Assembly (NCBI GenBank): GCA_963772515.1
Contig: CAVYXC010000003.1
Location: 638,925-702,924, forward strand
Length of the DNA stretch: 64,000 nt
DNA from: JAFAHD01 sp963772515
GTDB lineage: Bacteria > Vulcanimicrobiota > Vulcanimicrobiia > Eremiobacterales > Eremiobacteraceae
Direction of reading: 5' to 3'
Positions 53,499-62,879 of this stretch are shown piece after piece. How positions within the stretch are numbered: the first letter of the stretch is position 1; each line of letters begins with the position of its first letter. The notes under the pieces are model-generated. The model worked only from the letters and a program-made list of their open reading frames with translations. It had not been told where the DNA came from and ran no database searches. A program made the position numbers and the translations under genes.

Positions 53499-54347
53499 TC
53501 AGAGCTGCGGCGTAGGCGCCGGCTCAGGTTGTCCGGAGGGAACCATGATTGCGATAGTACAGGTAACTGTCTTCGACGACGAGGCACCCCACGGATATCC
53601 CAAGTAACTCTTGCTCCAAGAAATCTCCGCGCCGCCGTGCGGATCGATGACCTTCACAAAACCTGGCGACGAACAGTTCTTTGTGCTCGCCGTCGCCGAT
53701 GGTGGGCTGCCGGCGAAGTACTGGACATTGAAGCCGGACGGGTAGAAAAAGAGGCAGCCCAGGGCGACACCGCCGCGAACGTACAACGTTCCGTCTTCCT
53801 TTGAACAGATGGTCTTGTCGGTAATCAGCATATCGATATCGGTGAAACTGGCCCCAGCGGGTGCCAAGGAAGCTCCAAGCCCGTAACTAGACTTCGGGAC
53901 GTAGAGACAGATCGAAGCCTTGGCGGCCTTACAGAAGGCTGTGTAGTCTGGAGCCCAGCGCGACCCGGACACGCCGGTCCAGGGTACCGCCTTGTACGCT
54001 GCTGCTGGCATTGCCAACAGCGTCAAGGCCGGGTGATGAGAGCCGCGCTTCAAATCTGAGTCGGTCTCGCTCTTCAGGCGCGCATTGGCTTGCGCTCCCA
54101 AGTTCGCCGCCGCGGCGAACCGATCCATGCGGCTAAGGTGATCGTTGCGCAGCGCGCCCAGGGAGACGACGAGGCCCGGTTTCAGCTGGATCAGCGTCGC
54201 GTTGGGCAACGTCGTGCGAGCGTTCGCCGAGAGGTCTTCGAGTTGGATTGTGCCGCCGGCTGGAGCAGCCGACACAGCGGCTCCCACGGCCCCAACGCTG
54301 AGAGACGCGAAAGCTAGGAGCGCGAGCAAATGCCATCTTGAAATCAT
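53499..54347 (-). CDS. Secreted protein of unknown function
   Basis: About 282 residues from the ATG at 54347; two upstream ATGs give up to 294. A signal peptide ends near residue 28 (VSAAP). The mature protein has five or six Cys that could form disulfides (FCKAAKASICLY, TICSKEDG, LGCLFFYP, KNCSS, VTCTI), no transmembrane segment and no recognised domain. It runs in the same direction as the gene at 54465, about 120 bp away. Confidence 0.5.
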   Translation of the reverse strand: MISRWHLLALLAFASLSVGAVGAAVSAAPAGGTIQLEDLSANARTTLPNATLIQLKPGLVVSLGALRNDHLSRMDRFAAAANLGAQANARLKSETDSDLKRGSHHPALTLLAMPAAAYKAVPWTGVSGSRWAPDYTAFCKAAKASICLYVPKSSYGLGASLAPAGASFTDIDMLITDKTICSKEDGTLYVRGGVALGCLFFYPSGFNVQYFAGSPPSATASTKNCSSPGFVKVIDPHGGAEISWSKSYLGYPWGASSSKTVTCTIAIMVPSGQPEPAPTPQL

Positions 54348-54464
54348 CGACCGTCGGCCTTTTCGGAACCAGCGCATGAGCACGGCGTTCTTCGGGCAGG
54401 AACAAAGCGCCTTGAGATAACGCGTAGGGGTTGTCGCCTCGCCGGCGCTCGAGCGCAGCTCAAG

Positions 54465-54854
54465 TCAGCAGCCGGTCGGCCCGCCAGTCTTCTGCCAGCC
54501 TTTGGAACTCGCGCCGCTTTGCGGCGTGGCCACGAAGTAGTATTGCGTCGTAGAACCACCGGGCCACACGTTGGGCGGCACCGTGTTGGTGACATAGACA
54601 AGGCCGGGCATCTTGTGGCAGTGTGAGTTATATGCGGTCTGCAGATCTTTGACGGTCTTGGTCAAGGTATCGATCTCCGTCTGTAGTTGCGCCGTTGACG
54701 GCCCTGGCGGTGCGGTGTAAATCGGATGCAGCCCGTTCGCGCCTGGCTGGTCGGCGCGCACCGCGTTTTGGTCAGCGATGATCGGGCCAAGAGCGAATGT
54801 TGCCGTCAACACGGCGAAGATCGAAAGCGCCTGCAGCGCACTAAAGCGTTTCAT
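54465..54854 (-). CDS. Small secreted protein of unknown function
   Basis: 129 residues from the ATG at 54854, with GAGGAGGG ahead. A signal peptide ends near residue 30. The mature part holds a short coiled-coil-like helix (TAQLQTEIDTLTKTVKDLQTAY) followed by a small domain with the cysteines of NSHCHKM and the C-terminal TGC. No family is recognised. Confidence 0.5.
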   Translation of the reverse strand: MKRFSALQALSIFAVLTATFALGPIIADQNAVRADQPGANGLHPIYTAPPGPSTAQLQTEIDTLTKTVKDLQTAYNSHCHKMPGLVYVTNTVPPNVWPGGSTTQYYFVATPQSGASSKGWQKTGGPTGC

Positions 54855-54966
54855 ACGAGCCCTCCTCAAGAGATGAGCACCCACTTCTGCGCTCTTCCTT
54901 CGCGCGCTCGAGCGTACCTTGGCCGCGCTTGACTGCTATTTCTCGAAAATGGTACACTGCTCGGAC

Positions 54967-55506
54967 ATGATCGACCAGGCCAAGCTCGCGGATTATCTGG
55001 CCCGGCGTCGCGACGCGCAGAATCTCGGACTTGGGATTTTGGGCGGCGCGATCGGCGCGTCGCTCGGCGCGGTTCTGTGGGGCGCGCTCACCTTCTTGAC
55101 CCATGGGTGGCAGATCGGTTGGATGGCGGTCGGCGTCGGTTTCTTGACCGGCTTCTTCGTGCGCACGCTGGGCAAGGGCATGGATAAGATCTTCGGAGTC
55201 GTCGGAGCGGTATTCGCGCTCGCCGGCTGCGTGGCCGGCAACCTCGTGACGATCGTGATCGCGCAAGCGCAGTACTTCCACGTATCGCCGATGGACGTCG
55301 CCGGCCAGCTCACCGCCGCCAACGCATGGCAGGCCCTCAAAGATAATTTTAACGTCATCGATCTGCTGTTTTACGCCTTTGCGCTCTACGCCGGATACTC
55401 GTACTCGTTCCACCGGATCACGCCGGCCGAGCTCGAGGCCCTCAAGGTGCCGGAGGCCGCGCAGCCTATTGATCCAGGCATTCCGCCGGCCACGGCGCCC
55501 TCGTGA
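54967..55506 (+). CDS. Membrane protein of unknown function
   Basis: 179 residues from the ATG at 54967. Three or four hydrophobic segments (about 22-47, 53-70, 77-101 and 135-152) with many Gly, and a cytosolic C-terminal helix ending in a Pro-rich tail. The N-terminal MIDQAKLADYLARRR suggests a cytosolic amphipathic start. No family is recognised. Divergent from the small secreted gene. Confidence 0.5.
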   Translation: MIDQAKLADYLARRRDAQNLGLGILGGAIGASLGAVLWGALTFLTHGWQIGWMAVGVGFLTGFFVRTLGKGMDKIFGVVGAVFALAGCVAGNLVTIVIAQAQYFHVSPMDVAGQLTAANAWQALKDNFNVIDLLFYAFALYAGYSYSFHRITPAELEALKVPEAAQPIDPGIPPATAPS

Positions 55507-55544
55507 ACTAAAGGCCGGACCGCGTCCCTGCCGATGATGAAGAT

Positions 55545-56114
55545 ATGTGCACGAGATGTGCGACTTTGCAGCACGCGTTCTCACGCAGCGCGTTCGTCTC
55601 AGGGGTAGCTGCGGCGGCAGTCGCGCTGACGCTGCCGCGCGATGCCCGCGCGTCCAGCGACTACGTGTTGTGGCTGGAGCGGATGGACACGGGTGAGCAG
55701 GTAGCTGAAGCGTTTTCGCTCGACGGCCGCTCGGTCTACAATCGCGGCTACTACCGGTTGTGCGAGACGCTGCGCGACGCCCATGTCGCGCCCTCGCTTG
55801 GCGACGTCTACATCTCGATCAGTTTGATCGAGCTGCTGTGGGCCGTCCAACAGGCTCTGCTCTCGCAAGGCGTGCGCGAGCCGATCGTGGTGCATAGCGG
55901 GTATCGAACGCCTGAGACCAACGCCCGCACGGAAGGCGCTGCATCCAATTCGCTGCACATGTATGGCCGGGCGGTGGACTTCCACGTGCCCGGCGTCGAC
56001 ATCTCGGATCTCGCTGCGCTGTGCTGGTCGTGCCCGGGCTCGGGTGGCGTGGGCTCGTACTCGGGCGGATGGGTCCACCTGGACACGGGCCCGCACCGCT
56101 TTTGGAGCGAGTAG
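55545..56114 (+). CDS. Exported YcbK/M15-type peptidase (DUF882)
   Basis: 189 residues with an N-terminal hydrophobic signal region (about residues 10-35). The core VHSGYRTPETNARTEGAASNSLHMYGRAVDFHVPGV is the M15/DUF882 signature: the HMYGRAVDF block supplies the zinc-ligand His and Asp, and WVHLDTG the last His. Members cleave peptidoglycan crosslinks or peptides, so it probably remodels the cell wall. The gene starts 38 bp after the membrane protein gene. Confidence 0.85.
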   Translation: MCTRCATLQHAFSRSAFVSGVAAAAVALTLPRDARASSDYVLWLERMDTGEQVAEAFSLDGRSVYNRGYYRLCETLRDAHVAPSLGDVYISISLIELLWAVQQALLSQGVREPIVVHSGYRTPETNARTEGAASNSLHMYGRAVDFHVPGVDISDLAALCWSCPGSGGVGSYSGGWVHLDTGPHRFWSE

Positions 56115-56118
56115 CGAA

Positions 56119-58167
56119 CTACTGAGTCGACTTGGCCGTGACGCTGTGATGCTGCGGCTCGTCGATATAGTCTTCGTAGATCAGACCGACCGCGATTTCC
56201 ATCGATTCGGCCAGCAGCGCATCATCGAGCGCGCGAGCCTCGCATGACCTGCCGCTGTCCTTGATCTCTTGCAGGATCGGCACCATGTCTTTTTTGGTCT
56301 CGAACGACATCCACGCGGCGCATGCGATCTCGCCCGGCCGGACGCCGATCGCGCGCGCGGTCTGATAGTTCGGAATGTCCACACCAGGGAAACGGTGCGC
56401 CAGCGCGTCACGGTAGGCCGCGTAGCGCTCGGGTGACGACATCAGATCGAGCAGCGTGAGCTCGGTCGACAGCGTCGCCGACTGCGCGGCATACATCACG
56501 TTCGAAGCGCGCCGTGCCGTCTGCATCGCGACGTTCCAGGCGGCGAGAGCCGCGTGCAGGTCCGGCGGAGGCCGTGGCGCCGGCGTCCCCATCCCGTTGC
56601 GGCCGACCGGCACTGGGGGCACGTACAGCGCAGCGCGCGTCGCCTCGACCGCCACATCAGCCTGTGCGATGGCGGCGCGCGCGAGCTCGATGCTCGCGAG
56701 CAAGCCCTTGGTCGAACCGTTGAGATCGGAGATCATCGCCGGATAATGCACCAGCAGGGCCTGGAACTTCGGCGTGAGCGGCGCGTCGTCGGTCAGCGGA
56801 TCGAGCATCTCGCGCAGCGCATCGTTGTTGCCCATGGTGAGGCCGGTGGCCGTCTGCAGCACGTCGCCGATCGGGTTGAGCGTACCGGTGATGACTTTAT
56901 CGAGCGTGGCCATGCCGTTGACAGTGGTGCGCGTCTGCCCGTTGGGACCCGGCGGACCGCCGGGTCCTGGGGGACCGGACGGGCTTGCCGACGGGCCAGG
57001 CGAGGCTGACGCGGAGGGTGTAGGCGATGCGGCGGCGTTTGGCTCGGCGACTGGTGGCGACGGTGAGGATGCGTCTGCCGCCCAACGCAGACCGGGCGGC
57101 CCACCGCCGCCTTGGGCGAGCACGTTGAGCTTGTGTTCGACCTGGTCAAGCTCGGCGTATCCCTTGCGCGCTTCCAGCTTTGAGTCGGTCGTCGCTTGCG
57201 TCGCCGCGGCCTGCGCCGCGATGATCTGTTTCGCGGCGGCGACGCGGACCGGGTCGTTGAATGCGACCGCCGTAAGGAACACGCGCCCGTCGGGTGCCGC
57301 CTTGGGGCCGGATTCGCGCAGCGCATAGTCGAGCTGCGTCATGTGGGTAGCCACTTGCGGGTCTTGCGAGCCGGCCAGCGCGATCAGTTCCGCACGCGAA
57401 TAGCTGTAGCGGCCTTCCGATTGGTCGTGGATGGCATCGGCGAGCACCGACTGTGCCGTCGAGTGATCCAGCTCGGAGTAGCCCAGCAGATGTGCGACAC
57501 GATCGGACGGCACCGGGTGGTCCAAGAACGCCTTGTCGGCGCGTGAGTCCGGCCCAGGGTCCATGTTGCCGAGCTTGCTCATGACGTCGATCGCCGCATT
57601 GGGGTCGTAGCCCGCCTGCGTCATAATCGCTAGACCGTAGCGGTCGGCCTGTAGCTCGTCTGAACGGCTGTACTTGTCGTTGGCGAGCTCGCCGCCCAGC
57701 CCGCCCAGCACCGCGGCGACCGGCGAGACGATCGCAGCGATCGCGGTCAAGATGCCGATGACCGTGTCGACGTTGGACGATTGGACGACGTGGCGCATCT
57801 CGACGTGGCCCATTTCGTGGCCGAGCGTCGCTGCAAGCTCGTCATCCGACGACACGAAGTTCAGCAGGCCGGTGTTGAGGTGGACGTAGCCACCCTTGAT
57901 GGCGAATGCGTTGATGCTTGGGTCGTCGAGGATGGTGAAGCGGTATGTGATATCCTCGCGCCTGCGGTGCTGCGCCAGCGTGTGTCCCACAGAATTGGTC
58001 CAACTCACCAAGAAGGGGTCGGTGACCACGATGCTTTGCGCGTCGATCTCCGCGTTCTCGGCGGTGCCTTGCGCGATCTCGGTCGAGGTGCTCATCGCCA
58101 GCGCGGGGACCGCGCTGGTCTGGGCGAGCAGCGCCGCGAGCAGCGTCCCGGCGACGGCGCGCTTCAT
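56119..58167 (-). CDS. M48 family metalloprotease
   Basis: About 682 residues from the ATG at 58167 (an ATG 7 codons upstream is possible). A signal peptide is followed by the M48 domain: TLGHEMGHVEMRH (HExxH near residue 118) with the third zinc ligand in the DELQADRYG stretch. The second half is unusual: a Pro/Ser/Gly-rich linker (about residues 370-415) and a helical C-terminal region of about 270 residues of no known family. M48 proteases act in envelope quality control (BepA/LoiP type). Convergent with the peptidase gene at 55545. Confidence 0.85.
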   Translation of the reverse strand: MKRAVAGTLLAALLAQTSAVPALAMSTSTEIAQGTAENAEIDAQSIVVTDPFLVSWTNSVGHTLAQHRRREDITYRFTILDDPSINAFAIKGGYVHLNTGLLNFVSSDDELAATLGHEMGHVEMRHVVQSSNVDTVIGILTAIAAIVSPVAAVLGGLGGELANDKYSRSDELQADRYGLAIMTQAGYDPNAAIDVMSKLGNMDPGPDSRADKAFLDHPVPSDRVAHLLGYSELDHSTAQSVLADAIHDQSEGRYSYSRAELIALAGSQDPQVATHMTQLDYALRESGPKAAPDGRVFLTAVAFNDPVRVAAAKQIIAAQAAATQATTDSKLEARKGYAELDQVEHKLNVLAQGGGGPPGLRWAADASSPSPPVAEPNAAASPTPSASASPGPSASPSGPPGPGGPPGPNGQTRTTVNGMATLDKVITGTLNPIGDVLQTATGLTMGNNDALREMLDPLTDDAPLTPKFQALLVHYPAMISDLNGSTKGLLASIELARAAIAQADVAVEATRAALYVPPVPVGRNGMGTPAPRPPPDLHAALAAWNVAMQTARRASNVMYAAQSATLSTELTLLDLMSSPERYAAYRDALAHRFPGVDIPNYQTARAIGVRPGEIACAAWMSFETKKDMVPILQEIKDSGRSCEARALDDALLAESMEIAVGLIYEDYIDEPQHHSVTAKSTQ

Positions 58168-58255
58168 TATGATGTGGTGCGCGTGCATGGATGGGAGTCT
58201 TCTTCCGCATCCGAGGCCGGTTTCATTCCCAGCCTATTCCCAAGTTCGATAATAC

Positions 58256-59203
58256 CTACGCCCGGCGTAGCACCCGCAACAGCTCGCCGACCATGCCGCG
58301 CCTGAAGACGCTCACCACGATGATGAAGATGATACCGAGCACCAGCCCTGGCGACGTGGTCAACGTCGACAGCCGGTCGTTGATGATCAGGTAGAACGCG
58401 GCCCCGAAGAGCGGCCCGAAAATGGTGCCCATGCCGCCCAACACGGTCATGATGACGACCTCGCCCGAGGTGTGCCAATCCAACGTGTCGAGCGACGTGA
58501 AGCGATGCGCGATCACGAAGAGCGCGCCTGCCAGCCCCGAGACGGCGGCGGAGATGACGAACGCCACAAACTTATAACGGTCGGTGCGATATCCAAGGCT
58601 GGTCGCGCGCTGTTCGTTCTCGCGGATGGCCGCAAGGACTTGACCGAACGGCGAGTTGACGACCCGCAAGATAAAGGCGACCCCGAGGATGGCCAGCACG
58701 AGCGTCAGATAGTAGAACACGCGGTCGTCGTCGAGGCGGATCGAACCGAACAGCGCCGGCCGCGGCACGTTCTGCAGCCCGTCTTGACCGCCGGTCCAGT
58801 CGCCGAGCTGGTTGGTCAGGAAATACAACATCTGCCCGAACGCCAGCGTGATCATCGCGAAATAGATGCCCTGACGGCGGATGGCGACCGCACCGATGAT
58901 CGCAGCGATCAGCGCGGCAGCGAGCACCGCGGCGATCACCGCTGGGAAGAATGACCAGTGACCGCGCAGGATGAGCAAGCCGGCGACGTACGAGGCGCCG
59001 CCGAAGAACATCGCATGCCCGAAGGACAGCAATCCGGTGTAGCCGAGCAGCAGGTCGAAGGCAGCCGCGAACAGTGCCCAGATGACGATGTCGGTCGCCA
59101 GACCGACGTAGATGACGTGCGGCAGCACGAGTGCCAGCGCGATCGCGGCGAGGCCGAATAGGAGCGCGGTGCGCCGGCCGACCCCGGCGACGCGTGCGAT
59201 CAA
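58256..59203 (-). CDS. livM: Branched-chain amino acid type ABC permease LivM
   Basis: 315 residues with about ten hydrophobic segments and the LivM signatures DLLLGYTGLLSFGHAMFFGGA and the EAA-like loop NSPFGQVLAAIRENEQRATSLGY. It forms the channel with LivH and is driven by LivG/LivF. The start is TTG at 59203, overlapping the livH stop by four bases (TTGA), so livH and livM are translated in coupling. Confidence 0.93.
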   Translation of the reverse strand: MIARVAGVGRRTALLFGLAAIALALVLPHVIYVGLATDIVIWALFAAAFDLLLGYTGLLSFGHAMFFGGASYVAGLLILRGHWSFFPAVIAAVLAAALIAAIIGAVAIRRQGIYFAMITLAFGQMLYFLTNQLGDWTGGQDGLQNVPRPALFGSIRLDDDRVFYYLTLVLAILGVAFILRVVNSPFGQVLAAIRENEQRATSLGYRTDRYKFVAFVISAAVSGLAGALFVIAHRFTSLDTLDWHTSGEVVIMTVLGGMGTIFGPLFGAAFYLIINDRLSTLTTSPGLVLGIIFIIVVSVFRRGMVGELLRVLRRA

Positions 59204-60081
59204 CGCGCGCCCGTCTCAGGCGCGCCGAACAGGCCGGTCGGCCGGACGAGCAGCACGGCTGCCATGAGCAAGAAGATCAGCGTGTTGGCGATGGGCGGAT
59301 ACAGCACCGCGCCAAGCGCCGCGACGATGCCGACGAGGAACCCGGTGATGATCGAGCCCTTGATCGATCCCATGCCGCCGATGACGACGACCGCGAAGGT
59401 CGTGATGATGATATCAGAGCCCATGGTCGGCGTGACGTTCGTGGTCGGCGCGGCGAGCACGCCGGCGAGACCGGCAAGAGCGACGCCGAATCCGAACATC
59501 AGCGCGGTCAGGCTCGAGACATTGATGCCGAACGCCTGCGTCAGCGTGGGGTTCTCGGTGGCGGCGCGTATCTTCGCGCCGAGCGGCGTCTTCTCGATCG
59601 CAAACCACACCGCGAAGCAGACGACCGACGACAAGGCGATCACGACCAGCCGGTAGACCGGATAGACGGTGATGCTCAGGTCGACCACGCCTGAAAGGCT
59701 CGCGGGAATCGCATACGGCGTGCCTTGCGTGCCGAAGAACAGCTTCATGAAGTCTTCGATGACAAGCGCGAGACCAAACGTCAGCAAGAGGTTGTAGAGC
59801 GGATCGAGCGGCATGAGCCGGCGGATCAGCGTGCGCTCGAAGATCACGCCGAGCAGCCCGACCGCGAGCGGAACAAGCGCGAGGGCCCACCAGAACGGCA
59901 GGCCCAGGTATTTGGCGGCCAGATAGGCGCCGAATGCGCCGAGCATGTACATCGCTCCGTGCGCGAAGTTCACGATGCGCATCATCCCGAAGATGATCGC
60001 CAGACCCAGGCTGAGCAGCGCGTAGTACGCGCCGCTGACCAGCCCGTTGAAGATCTGCAGCGCGAGATAGCTCAGACCCAT
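59200..60081 (-). CDS. livH: Branched-chain amino acid type ABC permease LivH
   Basis: 293 residues. Signatures: NGLVSGAYYALLSLGLAIIFGMMRIVNFAHGAMYMLGAF (N-terminal helix and MRIVNFAHG motif of LivH), LYNLLLTFGLALVIED and the EAA-type loop TPLGAKIRAATENPTLTQAFGINV. It is the second subunit of the membrane channel. It lies downstream of the substrate-binding gene, with a 52-bp gap holding a 20-bp palindrome, and overlaps livM. Confidence 0.93.
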   Translation of the reverse strand: MGLSYLALQIFNGLVSGAYYALLSLGLAIIFGMMRIVNFAHGAMYMLGAFGAYLAAKYLGLPFWWALALVPLAVGLLGVIFERTLIRRLMPLDPLYNLLLTFGLALVIEDFMKLFFGTQGTPYAIPASLSGVVDLSITVYPVYRLVVIALSSVVCFAVWFAIEKTPLGAKIRAATENPTLTQAFGINVSSLTALMFGFGVALAGLAGVLAAPTTNVTPTMGSDIIITTFAVVVIGGMGSIKGSIITGFLVGIVAALGAVLYPPIANTLIFLLMAAVLLVRPTGLFGAPETGAR

Positions 60082-60096
60082 CTATAACCCCTGTAG

Positions 60097-60116
60097 CGGT
60101 CGAATTTATTCGACCG
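60097..60116 (-). promoter_or_regulatory. 20-bp palindrome before livH
   Basis: CGGTCGAATTTATTCGACCG: perfect inverted repeat of 9 bp around a 2-bp centre, 16-35 nt upstream of livH. An identical copy is at 62860-62879, before livG. A partial CGACCGTC copy follows. Its position just upstream of the livH start suggests an operator or an RNA structure that controls translation. Confidence 0.5.
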
Positions 60117-60133
60117 TCGAGTCTACTCGACCG

Positions 60134-61369
60134 TCACAGATGACACGTCACCGCTGAAAGCGGCCGATACGACTGGTCGCCCGGCACGGTCTTGAGGATC
60201 TGCAAGAAGTCGTAGGGCTCCTTGACTTCGGACGCAGGCTTGATCTTCGCGACGTACATGTCATGGATCAGCAGGTGGTCTTGCGCGCGGATGTAGGCAT
60301 GGCGCGCGAACACGTCCTCGAAGTGGTAGCCTTCGAGCTGCTTAACGACGGCATCAGCGTCATCGGTCTTGGCGCGTGCGACCGCGTCGAGATACTGCAT
60401 GACCGCTGAATAGTTGCCCATCATGACCCAGGTCGGCATCTTGCCGGTGGCCTTCTTGTAGCGAGCGGCCCAGGCACGCGTCTTGTCGTCCAGATTCCAA
60501 TACGAGCCGACCGTGATGGTGCTGCCCGACCAGTAATCCGGGCCCAGCGCCGCGATGTCGCTCTCGAAGAGCAAGCCGATGCCGACCTGCATGTGCTTCT
60601 TCATGCCGAACTCGTTGATCTGCTTCATCGCGTTGACCGTGTCGTCGCCGGCATTCATGAGACCGATGACATCGGGGCGAAGCGCCTGCGCATTGATCAG
60701 GTACGACGAGAAATCGGTGTTAGGGAAGGGCACCATGTCGTTGTGAATCACGTTACCGCCTGCCGACTTGATCGCGCTGGTGAAGTTCGCCAGCATCGAC
60801 TGCCCGAACGCGTAGTTGGCGGTGAGCATATACCAGTTCTTCCCGCCGTTCTCGGTGATGAGCTTGCCGGTGTTTTGGGCGAGCGAGTACGTGTCGTAGC
60901 CGTAGTGGAACGTGTACTTGTTGCACTGCGCCATGTTCAGCGCGTCAGTGCCGCCGGTCGTGACGAAGAGGATCTTCTTGTCCTGCCCAGCGACGCCCGC
61001 GACCGCGAGCGCGACCGATGAGGTCGGCACATCGAATATCGCGTCGGCGTGATCCTGCTCGTACAGCTCGTGCGCTTTGTTCGCACCGAGCGCCGGGTCG
61101 TTTTGATGGTCGACCGAGATGACCTTGATGGAGCGCCCGAGGACAGCGCCGCCGAAGTCTTCGACCGCCATATGCACGGCCGCGACCGTTCCTAAACCTG
61201 AAAGATCTGCGTAGACCTTGGACTGGTCGTTCATCACCGCGATGATCACCGGGTTGTCGGCTCCCGCGGGCGCGAGCATGCTCGCGCTGAGGCAAATGCC
61301 GAGCGCCGCAGCGCCCGCCGCGAGCAGCCAGGACCGTACGTGCTGTTTCATCTTCGTTCGTATCCCCAT
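60134..61369 (-). CDS. livK: Branched-chain amino acid type ABC substrate-binding protein
   Basis: 411 residues with a signal peptide (about 1-37). The mature part is a type I periplasmic binding protein: NDQSKVYADLSGLGTVAAVHMAVEDFGGAVLGRSI, ISVDHQNDPALGANKAHELYE, a hinge region and YAFGQSMLANF. It captures the substrate in the periplasm and hands it to LivHM. Whether it binds leucine/isoleucine/valine, urea, an aromatic acid or another compound cannot be told. The gene starts 4 bp after livF. Confidence 0.9.
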   Translation of the reverse strand: MGIRTKMKQHVRSWLLAAGAAALGICLSASMLAPAGADNPVIIAVMNDQSKVYADLSGLGTVAAVHMAVEDFGGAVLGRSIKVISVDHQNDPALGANKAHELYEQDHADAIFDVPTSSVALAVAGVAGQDKKILFVTTGGTDALNMAQCNKYTFHYGYDTYSLAQNTGKLITENGGKNWYMLTANYAFGQSMLANFTSAIKSAGGNVIHNDMVPFPNTDFSSYLINAQALRPDVIGLMNAGDDTVNAMKQINEFGMKKHMQVGIGLLFESDIAALGPDYWSGSTITVGSYWNLDDKTRAWAARYKKATGKMPTWVMMGNYSAVMQYLDAVARAKTDDADAVVKQLEGYHFEDVFARHAYIRAQDHLLIHDMYVAKIKPASEVKEPYDFLQILKTVPGDQSYRPLSAVTCHL

Positions 61370-61373
61370 CTAT

Positions 61374-62066
61374 TCAGACGCCGAGGTAGTCTAGCAACTC
61401 GTGCTCCCGATCGATCACCTGCGCGTTCGCGAGCGACTCCACGATCTGGCCGTTGACCATCAGATAATGGCGATCCGAGACCTTGGTAGCGAAACGCACG
61501 TTTTGCGATACCAGGAGTACGGTGATTCCGTCGCGCTTGATTTCGAGAATGAGGTCGCGTATCGCCTTTACGATCGAGGGCGCTAGCCCCTCAGTAGGCT
61601 CGTCAAGAAGCAGCAGGCTCGGGCCGGTGCGCAAAGCCCGGGCGATCGCCAGCATCTGTTGCTCGCCGCCGGAAAGGGTCGTTCCGGGCGCCCGCGAGCG
61701 CTCGAGGAGGCGCGGGAAGAGCGCGAAGATCCGCTCGTCGGTCCACGAGGTCTGGCGGACTACCGGCGGAAGCACGAGGTTCTCGTGGACGGACAGGGTC
61801 GCGTAAATACCCCGCTCCTCGGGCACCAGCGCCACACCCATGCGGGCGATGCGATATGCGGGCAGGCTCTCAATCGCGACGCCCTGGAGCGATACAGAGC
61901 CGCGCTTTGTGGCGATCAGCCCGGCGATGGATTTGAGCGTGGTCGTCTTGCCGGCGCCGTTTCGGCCGACCAAGGTCACCACTTCGCCTTGCTTGATGTC
62001 GAGATTTACGCCGTGGAGCACGTGACTCTCGTCGTACCACGCGTGCAGATCCCGGATCTCAAGCAT
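61374..62066 (-). CDS. livF: ABC transporter ATP-binding protein LivF
   Basis: 230 residues, cytoplasmic. The Walker A is GRNGAGKTT near residue 36, the signature TLSGGEQQMLAIARAL and the Walker B LLLLDEPTEGLAP. LivF-type length and the C-terminal VLLVSQNVRFATKVSDRHYLM agree. It overlaps livG by 8 bases and lies 4 bp before the substrate-binding gene. Confidence 0.93.
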   Translation of the reverse strand: MLEIRDLHAWYDESHVLHGVNLDIKQGEVVTLVGRNGAGKTTTLKSIAGLIATKRGSVSLQGVAIESLPAYRIARMGVALVPEERGIYATLSVHENLVLPPVVRQTSWTDERIFALFPRLLERSRAPGTTLSGGEQQMLAIARALRTGPSLLLLDEPTEGLAPSIVKAIRDLILEIKRDGITVLLVSQNVRFATKVSDRHYLMVNGQIVESLANAQVIDREHELLDYLGV

Positions 62067-62820
62067 CGACGCCGCCTAAGTACGCGTCGACGACGCGCGG
62101 ATCAGCGTGCACCGACTCGTAGGACCCCTCGCAGATGATCTTGCCGTATTGCAAAACGACGACGTGATGCGCTAGGCGTTCGACGACGTTCATGTTGTGC
62201 TCGACGAGGATCACAGTCCGTCCGCGTGCGGCCTCCCGGACCAGCTCGATGATAGGATCGATGTCCTCAGTTCCCAACCCGCTCGTGGGTTCGTCGAGCA
62301 GCAGCAAGACGGGGTCGAGTGCGAGCGTGACGGCGAGCTCGAGCGCCCGCTTCTTGCCGTATGGCAGCGCCACTGCGAGTTGGTCTGCCTGATCATGGAG
62401 GCGCAGTTGTTTGAGCAGCGCGCCGGCCGGCTCGTCCAATTCGTCAGCGGCCGAACTGGGCGCCCAGAACCTTCGCGCCGCAGGGTGCTTGGAAAGCAAT
62501 GCAACTTTGACGTTGTCGCGCACGGTCAAGTGCGGAAAGATGCTGCTGATCTGAAAACTGCGCACGAGCCCCATGCGGACGACATCGGCGGCGCCGAGGC
62601 GGGTGATATCCTGGCCACGGAATTCGATGGTGCCGGCGCTCGGTCGCAAAAAGCCGGATAACAGATTGAAAAATGTCGTTTTGCCGGCGCCATTGGGACC
62701 GATGATGGCGAGGGTCTGCGCTTCCGGAACGTTTAGATCGACGCCGTCGACCGCACGGAAACCGGCGAACTCTTTGACGAGCCCGCGCGTGGACAGCAGC
62801 GACGCCGCGCTATCAGCCAT
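62059..62820 (-). CDS. livG: ABC transporter ATP-binding protein LivG
   Basis: 253 residues, first gene of the liv operon. The Walker A is IGPNGAGKTTFFN near residue 41; the Walker B is LLLLDEPTSGL, followed by the switch His in VILVEHNMNVV. The usual LSGGxKK signature is altered here: VALPYGKKRALELAVTL takes its place, as in several LivG subunits. It powers LivHM with LivF. The palindrome at 62860 lies 40 bp upstream. Confidence 0.92.
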   Translation of the reverse strand: MADSAASLLSTRGLVKEFAGFRAVDGVDLNVPEAQTLAIIGPNGAGKTTFFNLLSGFLRPSAGTIEFRGQDITRLGAADVVRMGLVRSFQISSIFPHLTVRDNVKVALLSKHPAARRFWAPSSAADELDEPAGALLKQLRLHDQADQLAVALPYGKKRALELAVTLALDPVLLLLDEPTSGLGTEDIDPIIELVREAARGRTVILVEHNMNVVERLAHHVVVLQYGKIICEGSYESVHADPRVVDAYLGGVDA

Positions 62821-62859
62821 GGCTCACTATACGCCAAATCACTGCGCCGACCTATGGAG

Positions 62860-62879
62860 CGGTCGAATTTATTCGACCG
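62860..62879 (-). promoter_or_regulatory. 20-bp palindrome before livG
   Basis: Same CGGTCGAATTTATTCGACCG as at 60097-60116, here 40 nt upstream of the livG start and overlapping the stop codon of the gene before it (stop at 62869-62871). No U run follows on the minus strand, so an intrinsic terminator is unlikely. Two identical copies flanking liv gene starts suggest a common regulator. Confidence 0.55.

Noticed and set aside
62860..62879. Palindrome as an intrinsic terminator of the transglutaminase-like gene
   Set aside because: No U run follows on the minus strand, and the same palindrome occurs before livH inside the operon.
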